Assembly (NCBI GenBank): GCA_031177735.1
Contig: JAPSKJ010000074.1
Coordinates: 1 to 9,519 of the forward strand
Direction of reading: 5' to 3'
DNA length: 9,519 nucleotides
Source of the DNA: Nocardioides sp.
GTDB taxonomy: Bacteria; Actinomycetota; Actinomycetes; Propionibacteriales; Nocardioidaceae
Below the pieces are notes generated by a model. The model ran no database searches, was not told the origin of the DNA, and saw nothing but the letters and a program-made list of their open reading frames with translations. Of this stretch, positions 1-6,399 are shown piece by piece (position 1 is the stretch's first letter; each line of letters begins with the position of its first letter). A program made the translations under genes and the position numbers.

Positions 1-126
1 CAATCGCAGCCATGGACGGTTATGTGTTCTTACAATAAAGTAAACGGAGAATTTGCTTCTGAAAATAACTATCTATTAAATGAAATCCTAAAAGAAGAGT
101 GGGAATTTGAAGGATTTGTCGTTTCT
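1..126 (+). pseudogene. Fragment of a GH3 beta-glucosidase (foreign, AT-rich), truncated at both ends
   Basis: Reading from base 1 in frame 1 gives an internal piece of a glycoside hydrolase family 3 enzyme: QPWTVMCSYNKVNG, then SENNYLLNEIL and EGFVVS. In GH3 enzymes the VVS is followed by Asp-Trp, and that Asp is the catalytic nucleophile; here the next codon is Ala and the reading passes into an unrelated protein. The stretch is about 34% GC (43 of 126 bases) and uses A/T-ending codons, as in clostridia and relatives, whereas bases 127-192 are about 85% GC. No start codon, ribosome binding site or C-terminal half is present, so it cannot make a working glycosidase. Family identity is confident from the motif; the source organism is inferred. 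Confidence 0.85.
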
Positions 127-1053
127 GCGCCCGCCCTGCTGCCCACCGGCGCGGCCCTGGCGGGCCTGCTGCTCCCGGTCCTGGCGGGCTGCTCGCAGGC
201 CGCCTCGACCTCGCCCGGACGCGCGGACACCTCGGCGAGCGCCCGGCAGACGGCGGCCTCGTCATCGGCTTCGTCATCGGCTTCGTCATCGGCCTCGTCA
301 TCGGGCTCGTCCGCGCCGGCACCTGTCTCAGCTCGGGCCAAGCGCGGCACCGTGCCGCCACCCTGGCTCGGCACCCGCGTGCTCGAGGAGGACGCGCAGG
401 GCTACGGCATCGCCAAGCCGACGCCGCCGGTGCTGCGCAAGCGCCGCTTCACCCTGCCCGACACGGTGCCGATGCTGCCCGGCACCGGCTTCCGCGCGGA
501 GGTCACCTCGCCGGCACCGGCCGACGTCATCGCGCGCTCCACGTGGAGCCAGGGCTGCCCCGTCGATCCTGAGGACCTGGCCTGGGTGCGGCTCGCCTTC
601 TGGGGCTTCGACGACGCGCGCCACACCGGTGAGCTGCTGGTGAACCGGGCGGTGGCCCGTGATGTGGTGCGGGTCTTCCGGGCGCTCTACCGCGCCCGCT
701 TCCCGCTGGAGGAGATGCGGATCACCACGAAGGCCGAGCTCGACGCGCCGCCCACCGGCGACGGGAACAACACCGGCGCCTTCGTGTGCCGCCCGGCGGT
801 CGGGCAGACGTCGTTCTCCGAGCACGCCTACGGCCTGGCCATCGACCTCAACCCGTTCCAGAACCCCTACCTCAAGGGCAGCCGGGTGATCCCGGAGCTC
901 GCGTCGGCCTACCTCGACCGTGACCGCCGGGCGCCGGGCATCATCCGCGCCGGCGACGCCGTCACCCGCGCCTTCGCCCGGATCGGCTGGGGCTGGGGCG
1001 GTGCCTGGCGCTCGCTCAAGGACTACCAGCACTTCAGCGCCCACGACCGCTGA
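22..1053 (+). CDS. VanY-like D-alanyl-D-alanine carboxypeptidase lipoprotein (M15 family), 5' end replaced by GH3 sequence
   Basis: The native part begins about base 127. It encodes the rest of a lipoprotein signal peptide ending in the lipobox LAGC (Cys codon 190-192), a Ser/Ala-rich linker, and a C-terminal peptidase M15 domain that would trim the terminal D-Ala from peptidoglycan stem peptides outside the membrane. The zinc-site motif SEHAYGLAID is visible, with His codon 823-825 and Asp codon 844-846, and the last ligand His lies in DYQHFS (codon 1030-1032) close to the C-terminus, as is usual in VanY/M15C proteins. The open frame continues upstream into GH3 sequence, so the ATG at 22 is not the true start; the original Met and basic n-region are missing. 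The gene is convergent with the acetyltransferase. The enzyme class is well supported; the substrate is inferred from the family. Confidence 0.8.
   Translation: MCSYNKVNGEFASENNYLLNEILKEEWEFEGFVVSAPALLPTGAALAGLLLPVLAGCSQAASTSPGRADTSASARQTAASSSASSSASSSASSSGSSAPAPVSARAKRGTVPPPWLGTRVLEEDAQGYGIAKPTPPVLRKRRFTLPDTVPMLPGTGFRAEVTSPAPADVIARSTWSQGCPVDPEDLAWVRLAFWGFDDARHTGELLVNRAVARDVVRVFRALYRARFPLEEMRITTKAELDAPPTGDGNNTGAFVCRPAVGQTSFSEHAYGLAIDLNPFQNPYLKGSRVIPELASAYLDRDRRAPGIIRAGDAVTRAFARIGWGWGGAWRSLKDYQHFSAHDR
259..306 (+). repeat. Four 12-base tandem repeats coding for a Ser/Ala linker
   Basis: Four copies of TCGTCATCGGCT or a one- to two-base variant lie head to tail in frame, coding SSSA three times and then SSSG. 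They form part of the low-complexity linker between the lipidated Cys and the peptidase domain. Such repeats can change copy number by slippage, which would alter linker length without breaking the frame. Confidence 0.85.
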
Positions 1054-1072
1054 GCTCAGGGGCGCCTGCTCA
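1051..1072. terminator. Possible two-way terminator between convergent genes
   Basis: TGAGC (1051-1055) pairs with GCTCA (1068-1072), and inside it AGG (1058-1060) pairs with CCT (1065-1067) around a GGCG loop, with a two-base bulge on one side. It spans the 16-base gap and both stop codons of the converging genes, the usual place for a shared terminator. There is no T-run on either strand, so the call is tentative. Confidence 0.35.
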
Positions 1073-2071
1073 GACCGTGACGTCGCGGTGCCAGGACTCG
1101 GTGACGTAGTCGGTCACCCAGCCGAGCGAGCTGTAGAGCTGGTCGGCGTTGGTGGGGCTGTCGGCGTCGACCTCCAGGCTCACCCGGTCGCCGCCCCGGG
1201 CGGCGACGTCCCTGATCACTGCGAACAGCAGGGCCTTGGCGACGCCCCGGCCCCGAGCGCGGCGGTTCACGCCGATGTACTCGACGTAGCTGCCCTCCTT
1301 GCCCGAGGCACCAGGTGGGAGGAGCGAGGCCACCAACGCGCCCGCAGGCTCGCCGTCGACGTAGGCCAGCCACCAGTGGTCCCAGCGGTGTCCCGGCTCC
1401 TCGCGGAGCCGCTGCACGAACTCGGCGAAGCTCTCCCGGTAGGAGTTGAAGTGGTCCTGGAACGACTCCTCGAGCTGCTGGTGGACCAGGCGCAGGTCGG
1501 CGGCGACCGGCAAGCCGTGCTCGTGGCAGTCGACCGTGCGCACCACGACGCCCTCCCGCGGGCCGGGAAGGCCTTCGATGTCGGCAGGCGTGACGGGGCG
1601 GGTCATGTGCAGCCAGGTGCGCACCTGCCGATACCCGGCAGCGGCCAGCCATCCGCGCTGCTCGGCGTCGTCGGCGAACGGGCTGGCGTCGAGGTGGGAC
1701 TCGGTCAGCCCGCGCTGGTCGGTGATGTCGCACCCCTGCTGATCCAGCCACGCGTAGAGCCCGGCCGCGACCTCGGACCGTTCGGGGGTGCTGCGGTCGA
1801 CGTACACGTGGACCAGGACGCGACCCGCCGCCCGGTCGTGCGCCGTGGCCCAGGCCCGGACGGCGCCGTCGTGCACGGCGACCACCTGGCGTCGGGTCCA
1901 CGACTTCTGCCCCGCGACCTCGGCGGCGAGCGCCTCGACGTCGACCTGGTCGGACCCGGTGTAGGGCGCCTGGTCGGCGCGGCGCAGGTCGGTGAGACGG
2001 GGCAGGTCGCCGAGCGCCGGCACACGCAGGGTCCAGCCGTCGGGCAGCGATGTCGCGAGGGGCTCGGTCAC
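1070..2071 (-). CDS. Tandem-GNAT N-acetyltransferase
   Basis: A 333-residue protein with two GNAT-fold halves. The C-terminal half is the clearer one: the acetyl-CoA pyrophosphate-binding motif A appears as YIGVNRRARGRGVAKALL (about residues 262-280), followed by a beta strand and helix ending in NADQLYSSLGW, typical of the GNAT C-terminal segment. The N-terminal half (about 10-155) resembles a degenerate GNAT domain without a clean RGxG loop. The start is GTG at 2069-2071, preceded by AAGG seven bases upstream. Size and two-domain build recall mycothiol synthase MshD, which in mycobacteria sits next to a phosphate-transport ATPase gene, but the sequence does not match the MshD pattern I know closely enough to name it. 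The substrate is unknown. It lies 59 bases downstream of the transglycosylase on the same strand and could be the last gene of that transcript. Confidence 0.75.
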   Translation of the reverse strand: MTEPLATSLPDGWTLRVPALGDLPRLTDLRRADQAPYTGSDQVDVEALAAEVAGQKSWTRRQVVAVHDGAVRAWATAHDRAAGRVLVHVYVDRSTPERSEVAAGLYAWLDQQGCDITDQRGLTESHLDASPFADDAEQRGWLAAAGYRQVRTWLHMTRPVTPADIEGLPGPREGVVVRTVDCHEHGLPVAADLRLVHQQLEESFQDHFNSYRESFAEFVQRLREEPGHRWDHWWLAYVDGEPAGALVASLLPPGASGKEGSYVEYIGVNRRARGRGVAKALLFAVIRDVAARGGDRVSLEVDADSPTNADQLYSSLGWVTDYVTESWHRDVTV

Positions 2072-2130
2072 GGCTCCACCTTCTCAGCCGGGCTCAACCG
2101 GCCAGCACGCCGCTCGACGACATCACCCGG

Positions 2131-2862
2131 TCAACGGGTGCGGGAGGAGTACGCCGTGGCGGCGTCGTGGACCGCGTCGACATAGTCCTGGGAGTGGTTG
2201 TAGGACCAGATCGCGCGGGCCCAGGCCGGGCCGTCGGAGAGGTCACCGGACGCGCACAGGTAGCGCGCCGAGGCGAGCGCCGCGTCGTCGATGTCGTAGG
2301 GGTCGAACAGGCCGTCGCCGTCACCGTCGGCGCGCCACCGCATCCAGGTGGAGGTGATGAACTGCATCGGCCCGACGGCGTGGTCCCAGTCGGGGTCGGT
2401 GTGCAGCAGGGCGGAGTCCGCCGAGGCCGGGATCGCCGCCACCGGGCCGACCCCGTCGAGCGCCGGGCCGAGGATCGGGGTGGTCGAGTGGCCGTCGTCC
2501 AGGAGCTGCCGGCCGCCCAGGGTGCCGTGCTGCGACTCGATCCAGCCGATCCCGGCGAGCGTGGTCCAGCCGATCTCGCACGGCGCGGCCAGCTGGGCGG
2601 CGGCGTAGGCGCGCACCGCCGGGACGGGGATCCCGGCCGCCCGGGCGGTCCGCCCGACCCACCGCGCGTCGACCCGGGAGCCGCCACCAGCGGGCGCGGC
2701 GTCGGGCGAGGGCTGCGCGGGGGCCACCGGCGCAGCGGCGTACTCCACGAGCGCGGGGGGCAGCTCCAGCTCGCGGGCCTCGGTGGAGCCCAGTGATGCC
2801 ACGACCGCGCCGACCAGGCCCAGCGCGACCAGCGAGCCGGCCACGCCGAGGACGGCCCTCAC
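2131..2862 (-). CDS. Secreted lytic murein transglycosylase (MltB-like SLT domain)
   Basis: A 243-residue protein that should cleave the MurNAc-GlcNAc bond of peptidoglycan outside the membrane. A signal peptide or membrane anchor covers about residues 1-30 (VRAVLGVAGSLVALGLVGAV). The catalytic Glu is in GIGWIESQHGTLGG (Glu109, codon 2536-2538). The family motif GPMQFITSTW is at 164-173, followed by an Asp-rich loop DGDGDGLFDPYDIDDA (179-194) that resembles a calcium-binding loop and is common in actinobacterial members, then YNHSQDYV near the end. The start is a GTG (2860-2862) whose GTGA overlaps the pstB stop; the open frame runs further upstream, but only as an antisense-free shadow of pstB in another frame. 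No separate Shine-Dalgarno is seen, so translation is probably coupled to pstB. Function is confident from motifs; the reason for linkage to phosphate uptake is unknown. Confidence 0.85.
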   Translation of the reverse strand: MRAVLGVAGSLVALGLVGAVVASLGSTEARELELPPALVEYAAAPVAPAQPSPDAAPAGGGSRVDARWVGRTARAAGIPVPAVRAYAAAQLAAPCEIGWTTLAGIGWIESQHGTLGGRQLLDDGHSTTPILGPALDGVGPVAAIPASADSALLHTDPDWDHAVGPMQFITSTWMRWRADGDGDGLFDPYDIDDAALASARYLCASGDLSDGPAWARAIWSYNHSQDYVDAVHDAATAYSSRTR

Positions 2863-3722
2863 CCGAAGCGGCCGTGGACGTAGTCGGCCGTGCGCTGGTC
2901 CTGCGGGTGCTCGAACATGGCCCGGGTCTCGCCGTGCTCGACGATGACGCCGGGGGTGCCGTGGGAGGCGAGGAAGAACGCGCAGGTGTCGGAGACGCGC
3001 GCCGCCTGCTGCATGTTGTGGGTGACGATGACGATGGTGACCTCGCGGGCCAGCTCCACCATGGTCTCCTCGATCACGCGGGTCGAGGTCGGGTCGAGCG
3101 CCGAGCACGGCTCGTCCATGAGCAGCACGCGCGGCTTGACCGCCAGCGAGCGCGCGATGCACAGGCGCTGCTGCTGACCGCCGGAGAGCCCGCCGCCCGG
3201 GGCGTCGAGGCGGTCCTTGACCTCGTTCCAGAGGCCGGCGCTGATCAGGCACGACTCGACGAGCGCGTCCTTGTCGGAGCGGGAGGCCTTGGTGCCGGTG
3301 AGCCGGAGGCCGGCCAGCACGTTCTCGCGGATCGACATCGCCGGAAACGGGTTGGGCTTCTGGAAGACCATGCCGATCGCGCGGCGGGCGTCGATGAGCC
3401 GCCTGGACGGGTCGTAGATGTCCTCCCCGTCGAGCAGCACCTCGCCGGCGAGCTGGGCCGAGGGCACGAGCTCGTGCATCCGGTTGAGGATGCGCAGGAA
3501 GGTCGACTTGCCGCAGCCCGACGGCCCGATCAGGGCGGTGATGCCGCCGGCCGGCATGGTCAGGGACACCCGGTCGAGCACCTTGCGGTCGCCGAACCAC
3601 GCGGTGATCTCGCGGGCCTGGAGCTCGGCGAGCCCGGCACGCGGGGGTAGGCCGGCGCGGGCGGTGTCGGCGAAGCTGTCGCTGGCGACCGCGGGCATCG
3701 TCGTGGTCTGGCTGGTGTCCAT
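2859..3722 (-). CDS. pstB: Phosphate ABC transporter ATP-binding protein PstB
   Basis: A 287-residue cytoplasmic ATPase that powers high-affinity phosphate import with the PstC/PstA channel. All ABC motifs are intact: Walker A GPSGCGKST (66-74), Q-loop in GMVFQKPNPF, signature LSGGQQQR (179-186), Walker B VLLMDEP with Glu204, and the H-loop His235 in VTHN. FQKPNPFP, NRMHEL and the C-terminal ending TADYVHGRFG are characteristic of PstB rather than other ABC ATPases. The N-terminus has about 35 extra residues before the usual PstB start (LQAREITAWFGD), but the ATG at 3720-3722 is well placed behind AGGAGA (3727-3732). The stop overlaps the transglycosylase start. The usual permease neighbours pstC and pstA are not beside it: the next upstream gene is the binding protein, 131 bases away. 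Confidence 0.95.
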   Translation of the reverse strand: MDTSQTTTMPAVASDSFADTARAGLPPRAGLAELQAREITAWFGDRKVLDRVSLTMPAGGITALIGPSGCGKSTFLRILNRMHELVPSAQLAGEVLLDGEDIYDPSRRLIDARRAIGMVFQKPNPFPAMSIRENVLAGLRLTGTKASRSDKDALVESCLISAGLWNEVKDRLDAPGGGLSGGQQQRLCIARSLAVKPRVLLMDEPCSALDPTSTRVIEETMVELAREVTIVIVTHNMQQAARVSDTCAFFLASHGTPGVIVEHGETRAMFEHPQDQRTADYVHGRFG

Positions 3723-3726
3723 GAGA

Positions 3727-3732
3727 TCTCCT
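3727..3732 (-). promoter_or_regulatory. Ribosome binding site of pstB
   Basis: AGGAGA on the minus strand ends a few bases before the ATG at 3722. It is the strongest Shine-Dalgarno match in this gap and fixes the pstB start. It immediately follows the last unit of the 13-base repeat run. Confidence 0.7.
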
Positions 3733-3804
3733 GGTGGTGCCGCAGGGTGGTGCTGGGGTGATGCGGTGTGGTGGTGCGCTGAGGTGATGCGCTGAGGTGG
3801 TGCC
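3733..3804 (-). repeat. 13-base tandem repeats in the pstB leader
   Basis: On the plus strand the unit is GGTGRTGCGCTGA. Two units are nearly identical (3770-3782 and 3783-3795, one mismatch). Degenerate copies lie at 3733-3745, 3746-3756 (11 bases), 3757-3769, and a partial copy at 3796-3804 that runs into the hairpin stem. Read in the direction of pstB transcription, this is a series of GCRYCACC blocks spaced about 13 bases apart between the hairpin and the Shine-Dalgarno. It could be an operator, a structured leader, or neutral slippage sequence; nothing here decides which. Confidence 0.7.
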
Positions 3805-3832
3805 GGGCGACCCCGAGAGGCCGCCCGGCACC
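3799..3832 (-). terminator. Strong hairpin after pstS (terminator or attenuator)
   Basis: An 11-base perfect stem, 3799-3809 pairing with 3822-3832 (GGTGCCGGGCG with CGCCCGGCACC), encloses a 12-base loop and begins 21 bases past the pstS stop codon. No T-run follows on the minus strand, which is common for high-GC actinobacterial terminators. Its place between the binding-protein gene and the ATPase gene fits partial termination or 3'-end protection, giving more binding protein than ATPase. Confidence 0.65.
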
Positions 3833-3853
3833 GGTGCTACGGGTCGAGCCGGG

Positions 3854-5290
3854 TCAGCAGACCTTCTTGGCCTTCTGCTTGGCCTTCTTCAGCTGCTTGG
3901 TGAACTTGGCGACCGGCTTGTCGGCCTTCTTCGCCTTCTTCATCTTCTGCTTGATCTTCTTCACCTTGGCCTGGGCCGCGGTGCACTGCGTGTCGTTGTC
4001 CGTCTTCGGCGGAGTGGTGGACGTGCTCGACACGGTCACCGTGACAGGAGCGCTCTCCGAGGCCCGGGCGAGCGTGCCGCGAGCCGGGGTGAACTTCGCG
4101 ACGTAGGTGTGCGCACCGGCAGAGACGCCGGTCACCGTGGTGACCGACTGACCGGAGGTCACCGGCACGTTGGCCCGGATGACGGTGGTGCCCTCGAAGA
4201 ACGAGACCGTGCCCTCGCTGACGGGCGAGAGGGCCGCCGTCAGGCGGACCGTGTTGGCAGCCGGGGAGGCACCGGTGAGGGTCGTGGTGGTGGCGACCGG
4301 GTCGTTGGTGACGAAGTTGCTCGTGTTGGCGTCGAGAGCCTCACCGCAGACACCGCCGAGGTCGGGGCGGGCCAGCTGCTTGAACCCGGCCGCCTCGATG
4401 ATCGGCTTGGCCTGGTCGGAGCAGATGAAGCCCTCGGAGCCGAAGATGGCCCGGATCTGGTCGGTCACCTCGGCACCGCGGAGGACGTTGAAGATGGCGC
4501 GGTCGGCGCTCCAGCCGCCCTCGAGGCGCAGGGTGCCGAGCAGACCGGCGCGCCCCTGGGAGAACGGCGCGACGGCGTTCGGGTTGTCCTTGATCGGGTC
4601 GTCCTCGTGCTCCTGGACGTTCTGCACGCCGGTCGCGAGGGTGACGTCCACGTTGCCGTTCATCTTCTTCAGCTCGCCGGTGAAGAACGACCGCGTGCCG
4701 GAACCCGACTGCGGGATCATCGGCACGATGACGCCGGGCTGGCCGCCGACCTGCGACCAGTTGGTGATCTCGCCCTTGTAGATGCCCACGATCTGAGCCG
4801 GGGTCAGCGTCGCCGGGGCGTTGGAGGTCTTCGCGGTGGCCATCTGCAGCGTGTCGAGCGCGAACGGGAAGTTCTTCAGGCCGGCGGCCGTCTCGGTCGT
4901 GTTCGGGCCGGACGAGGAGCGGGCGAAGTCGATCATCGGCACGTTGCCCGACCCGTGCAGCAGGTTCTTGCCGGCGCCCGAGCCGTTCGGCCGGGGGACG
5001 AGCGTTCCGTCCGGCTTCGTGACGGAGTCCGGAAGGTCGCCGCCGCCGAGCGCTGCGAACGTCGCGATCCTGGGCGCGGTGCCCTTGGCGTTCCAGGCAT
5101 CCGCCAGCAGCTTCATGACCGTCTGGCTGGTGTCCGAGCCGACGCCGACCAGGTCGGCTGCCACGGGGTTGGTGATCGAGTCGTCGGGGTTGGGCGTGTA
5201 GGCGGCGGCAGCAGAGCCGGCCGTGACCGCCACGATGGCGCCCGAGAGGGCCGCCGCCATGGCGGTGGCCAGGGACTTGCGTACGAACAT
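3854..5290 (-). CDS. pstS: PstS-type phosphate-binding protein with Ig-like domain and Lys-rich tail
   Basis: A 478-residue exported protein expected to bind phosphate outside the membrane for ABC import. The signal peptide is residues 1-30, ending in an Ala run; there is no lipobox Cys, so it is not a standard lipoprotein. The binding domain (about 35-325) shows GVGSDTSQTVM, IDFARSSS, IVGIYKGEITNWSQVGG and PQSGSGTRSFF (193-203), segments that form the phosphate site in PstS. An Ig-like beta domain follows (about 326-425), then a Thr/Ser/Pro linker and a 43-residue tail bounded by Cys436 and Cys478 with 18 lysines. The frame is open further up, to 5344, but the ATG at 5290 has AGGAAG nine bases before it and begins a proper signal peptide. 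A strong hairpin follows the stop. The binding domain is confident; the roles of the added domains are inferred. Confidence 0.88.
   Translation of the reverse strand: MFVRKSLATAMAAALSGAIVAVTAGSAAAAYTPNPDDSITNPVAADLVGVGSDTSQTVMKLLADAWNAKGTAPRIATFAALGGGDLPDSVTKPDGTLVPRPNGSGAGKNLLHGSGNVPMIDFARSSSGPNTTETAAGLKNFPFALDTLQMATAKTSNAPATLTPAQIVGIYKGEITNWSQVGGQPGVIVPMIPQSGSGTRSFFTGELKKMNGNVDVTLATGVQNVQEHEDDPIKDNPNAVAPFSQGRAGLLGTLRLEGGWSADRAIFNVLRGAEVTDQIRAIFGSEGFICSDQAKPIIEAAGFKQLARPDLGGVCGEALDANTSNFVTNDPVATTTTLTGASPAANTVRLTAALSPVSEGTVSFFEGTTVIRANVPVTSGQSVTTVTGVSAGAHTYVAKFTPARGTLARASESAPVTVTVSSTSTTPPKTDNDTQCTAAQAKVKKIKQKMKKAKKADKPVAKFTKQLKKAKQKAKKVC
3857..3985 (-). other. Lys-rich, Cys-bounded C-terminal tail of the binding protein
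   Basis: Residues 436-478 contain 18 lysines and one aspartate, with helix-forming Ala, Gln and Met, broken once by ADKP. This suggests two basic helices that could fold as a hairpin closed by a disulfide between the end cysteines. A strongly basic tail would suit binding to teichoic acids, polyphosphate or other anionic wall polymers; that use is inference. Confidence 0.7.
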
Positions 5291-5397
5291 TGGTTGTCGC
5301 TTCCTGTGAAGGGTTGGTGCGGCCGCCCACTCGTCCGTGCGCAAGCCGCTGCGGTGTGTTCACTTGCCGACCAGCCGTCCGAGACGGCCGGGCGAGG
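5291..5397 (-). other. Gap upstream of pstS with a small hairpin; probable pstS leader
   Basis: This 107-base gap separates pstS from the sortase-like gene. It holds AGGAAG, the pstS ribosome binding site, and a six-base inverted repeat (5374-5379 with 5383-5388, GCCGTC/GACGGC, three-base loop) 9 bases after the sortase-like stop, which may be a weak terminator. A single GTTCACTTGCC (5358-5368) resembles one half of a PHO box but has no partner at the expected spacing. I cannot identify a promoter with confidence, although the gap is a natural place for one. Confidence 0.4.
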
Positions 5398-6399
5398 TCA
5401 GATCAGGTTGGGCAGGAGCCGCATCACCACATCCGTGGTCGCCCACGACAGCGCGATCGCCAGGGGGCTTGCGACCACCCACACGTGAACTGCCGACCAT
5501 TTCTGACGAGCGGCGATGACCCCGAGGGTCAGCGCCAGGAGAAGGGCCAGGCACAGGGCGAGCAGGGGCAGCGCGCCCGGATCGGTGCCCATCGCCTTCT
5601 CCGGATCGGGGACCGTCGGCGGCAGCCCCGACGGGGTGGGGAAGGCCGACTCGGCCTCGGCATCGACGTAGACGACCTCGCCGGGCGAGATCGCCCGCAG
5701 CCGTCCGCTGCCCTCGGCGGTCACCAGGGTGAGGCGGGCCGTGCCGGCTTCCGCCGGCTGCGGCAGCGGGTCACCGGCACGCCGGACTCCCAGCACGGTG
5801 AAGGTCGCGCGACCCTGCCCGACCACCACCTGGATCTGGTCGCCGGCGCGCAGCTGGGGCAGGTCGCCGAACGGACCGCCGTAGGTCGCCGCGCGCCCGA
5901 ACACCACCGACGTTCCGGCCTGTCCGGGGAGCGGTGTGTTGCGCAGGTGTCCCGGACCTGCGAGCAGGTCTCCGGAGGCGGTGCCCTCGACGACGACCTG
6001 CTCCACGCCGAGACGCGGGATGGTCAGCAGCGCCACCGGCTCGCCGACCGGGGTCACCGGACCCACCGGCGCAGTGGCTCCCGCCACCTGGGTGCGAAAC
6101 TCCCGGTAGAGCAGGTCCTGGGAGCGCTCTTGGGCGATCCCGCCGAGGAGGAGCATCTGGGCGGCCAGCCACAGGCAGACCAGCGCGATCATGGTGGTGG
6201 CCGTGCTGACGACCGAGCCGAGCGCCTCGACCTGCTCCGGTGCCCGCGCCGGTGCCGGACGGCGGGGTGTCCGAGCGCGGCCTCCGAGCGCCCGGCGCGG
6301 ACGGCGTACCCTCACCGCGCGGCGACGAGCAGGCACGGCGGCGCTGCCGGCCGCACCGAGCTCTGGTGCCGTCTCGGGCGGGTCCACCAGCGCGGTCAT
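5398..6399 (-). CDS. Sortase-like membrane protein lacking catalytic His and Cys (pseudoenzyme)
   Basis: A 333-residue protein: Arg-rich cytoplasmic N-terminus, membrane helix at about 64-88, an extracytoplasmic sortase-fold domain (about 115-250), then two more helices (about 276-297 and 304-328). The fold is shown by IPRLGVEQVVVEG, GPGHLRNTPLPGQAGT, YGGPFGDLPQLRAGD and LTLVTAEG, matching class E/D sortases segment by segment. In active sortases the third and last blocks read roughly AGHRTTYG and LTTC. Here they are FGRAATYG and LVTAEG, so the catalytic His is Arg169 (codon 5893-5895) and the catalytic Cys is Ala228 (codon 5716-5718). No transpeptidation is expected. The start ATG overlaps the preceding stop (ATGA), with GGAG six bases upstream. 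A role as scaffold or binder for the neighbouring surface proteins is inference. Confidence 0.8.
   Translation of the reverse strand: MTALVDPPETAPELGAAGSAAVPARRRAVRVRRPRRALGGRARTPRRPAPARAPEQVEALGSVVSTATTMIALVCLWLAAQMLLLGGIAQERSQDLLYREFRTQVAGATAPVGPVTPVGEPVALLTIPRLGVEQVVVEGTASGDLLAGPGHLRNTPLPGQAGTSVVFGRAATYGGPFGDLPQLRAGDQIQVVVGQGRATFTVLGVRRAGDPLPQPAEAGTARLTLVTAEGSGRLRAISPGEVVYVDAEAESAFPTPSGLPPTVPDPEKAMGTDPGALPLLALCLALLLALTLGVIAARQKWSAVHVWVVASPLAIALSWATTDVVMRLLPNLI

Noticed and set aside
22..1053. A real natural fusion of a beta-glucosidase segment to a carboxypeptidase
   Set aside because: Base composition and codon use jump abruptly at 126/127, the GH3 piece has no start and stops before the nucleophile, and the fused piece would destroy the lipoprotein signal peptide.
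1070..2071. Naming the tandem-GNAT gene mshD (mycothiol synthase)
   Set aside because: Two GNAT halves and closeness to pstB recall mycobacterial mshD, but the N-terminal half and substrate-site segments do not look like MshD; only the general family is supported.
2131..3831. A 566-residue open frame through the transglycosylase and pstB region
   Set aside because: Upstream of 2862 it is an out-of-frame reading of pstB with Arg/Pro/His-rich nonsense composition; only the part from the GTG at 2862 carries a signal peptide and transglycosylase motifs.
5291..5344. An upstream ATG at 5344 as the pstS start
   Set aside because: It would put 18 residues before a good signal peptide; the ATG at 5290 has a well-spaced AGGAAG and starts the signal peptide directly.
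5358..5368. GTTCACTTGCC as a PHO box controlling pstS
   Set aside because: PHO boxes need at least two direct repeats about 11 bases apart; only one weak match is visible and it is in the opposite orientation to pstS.
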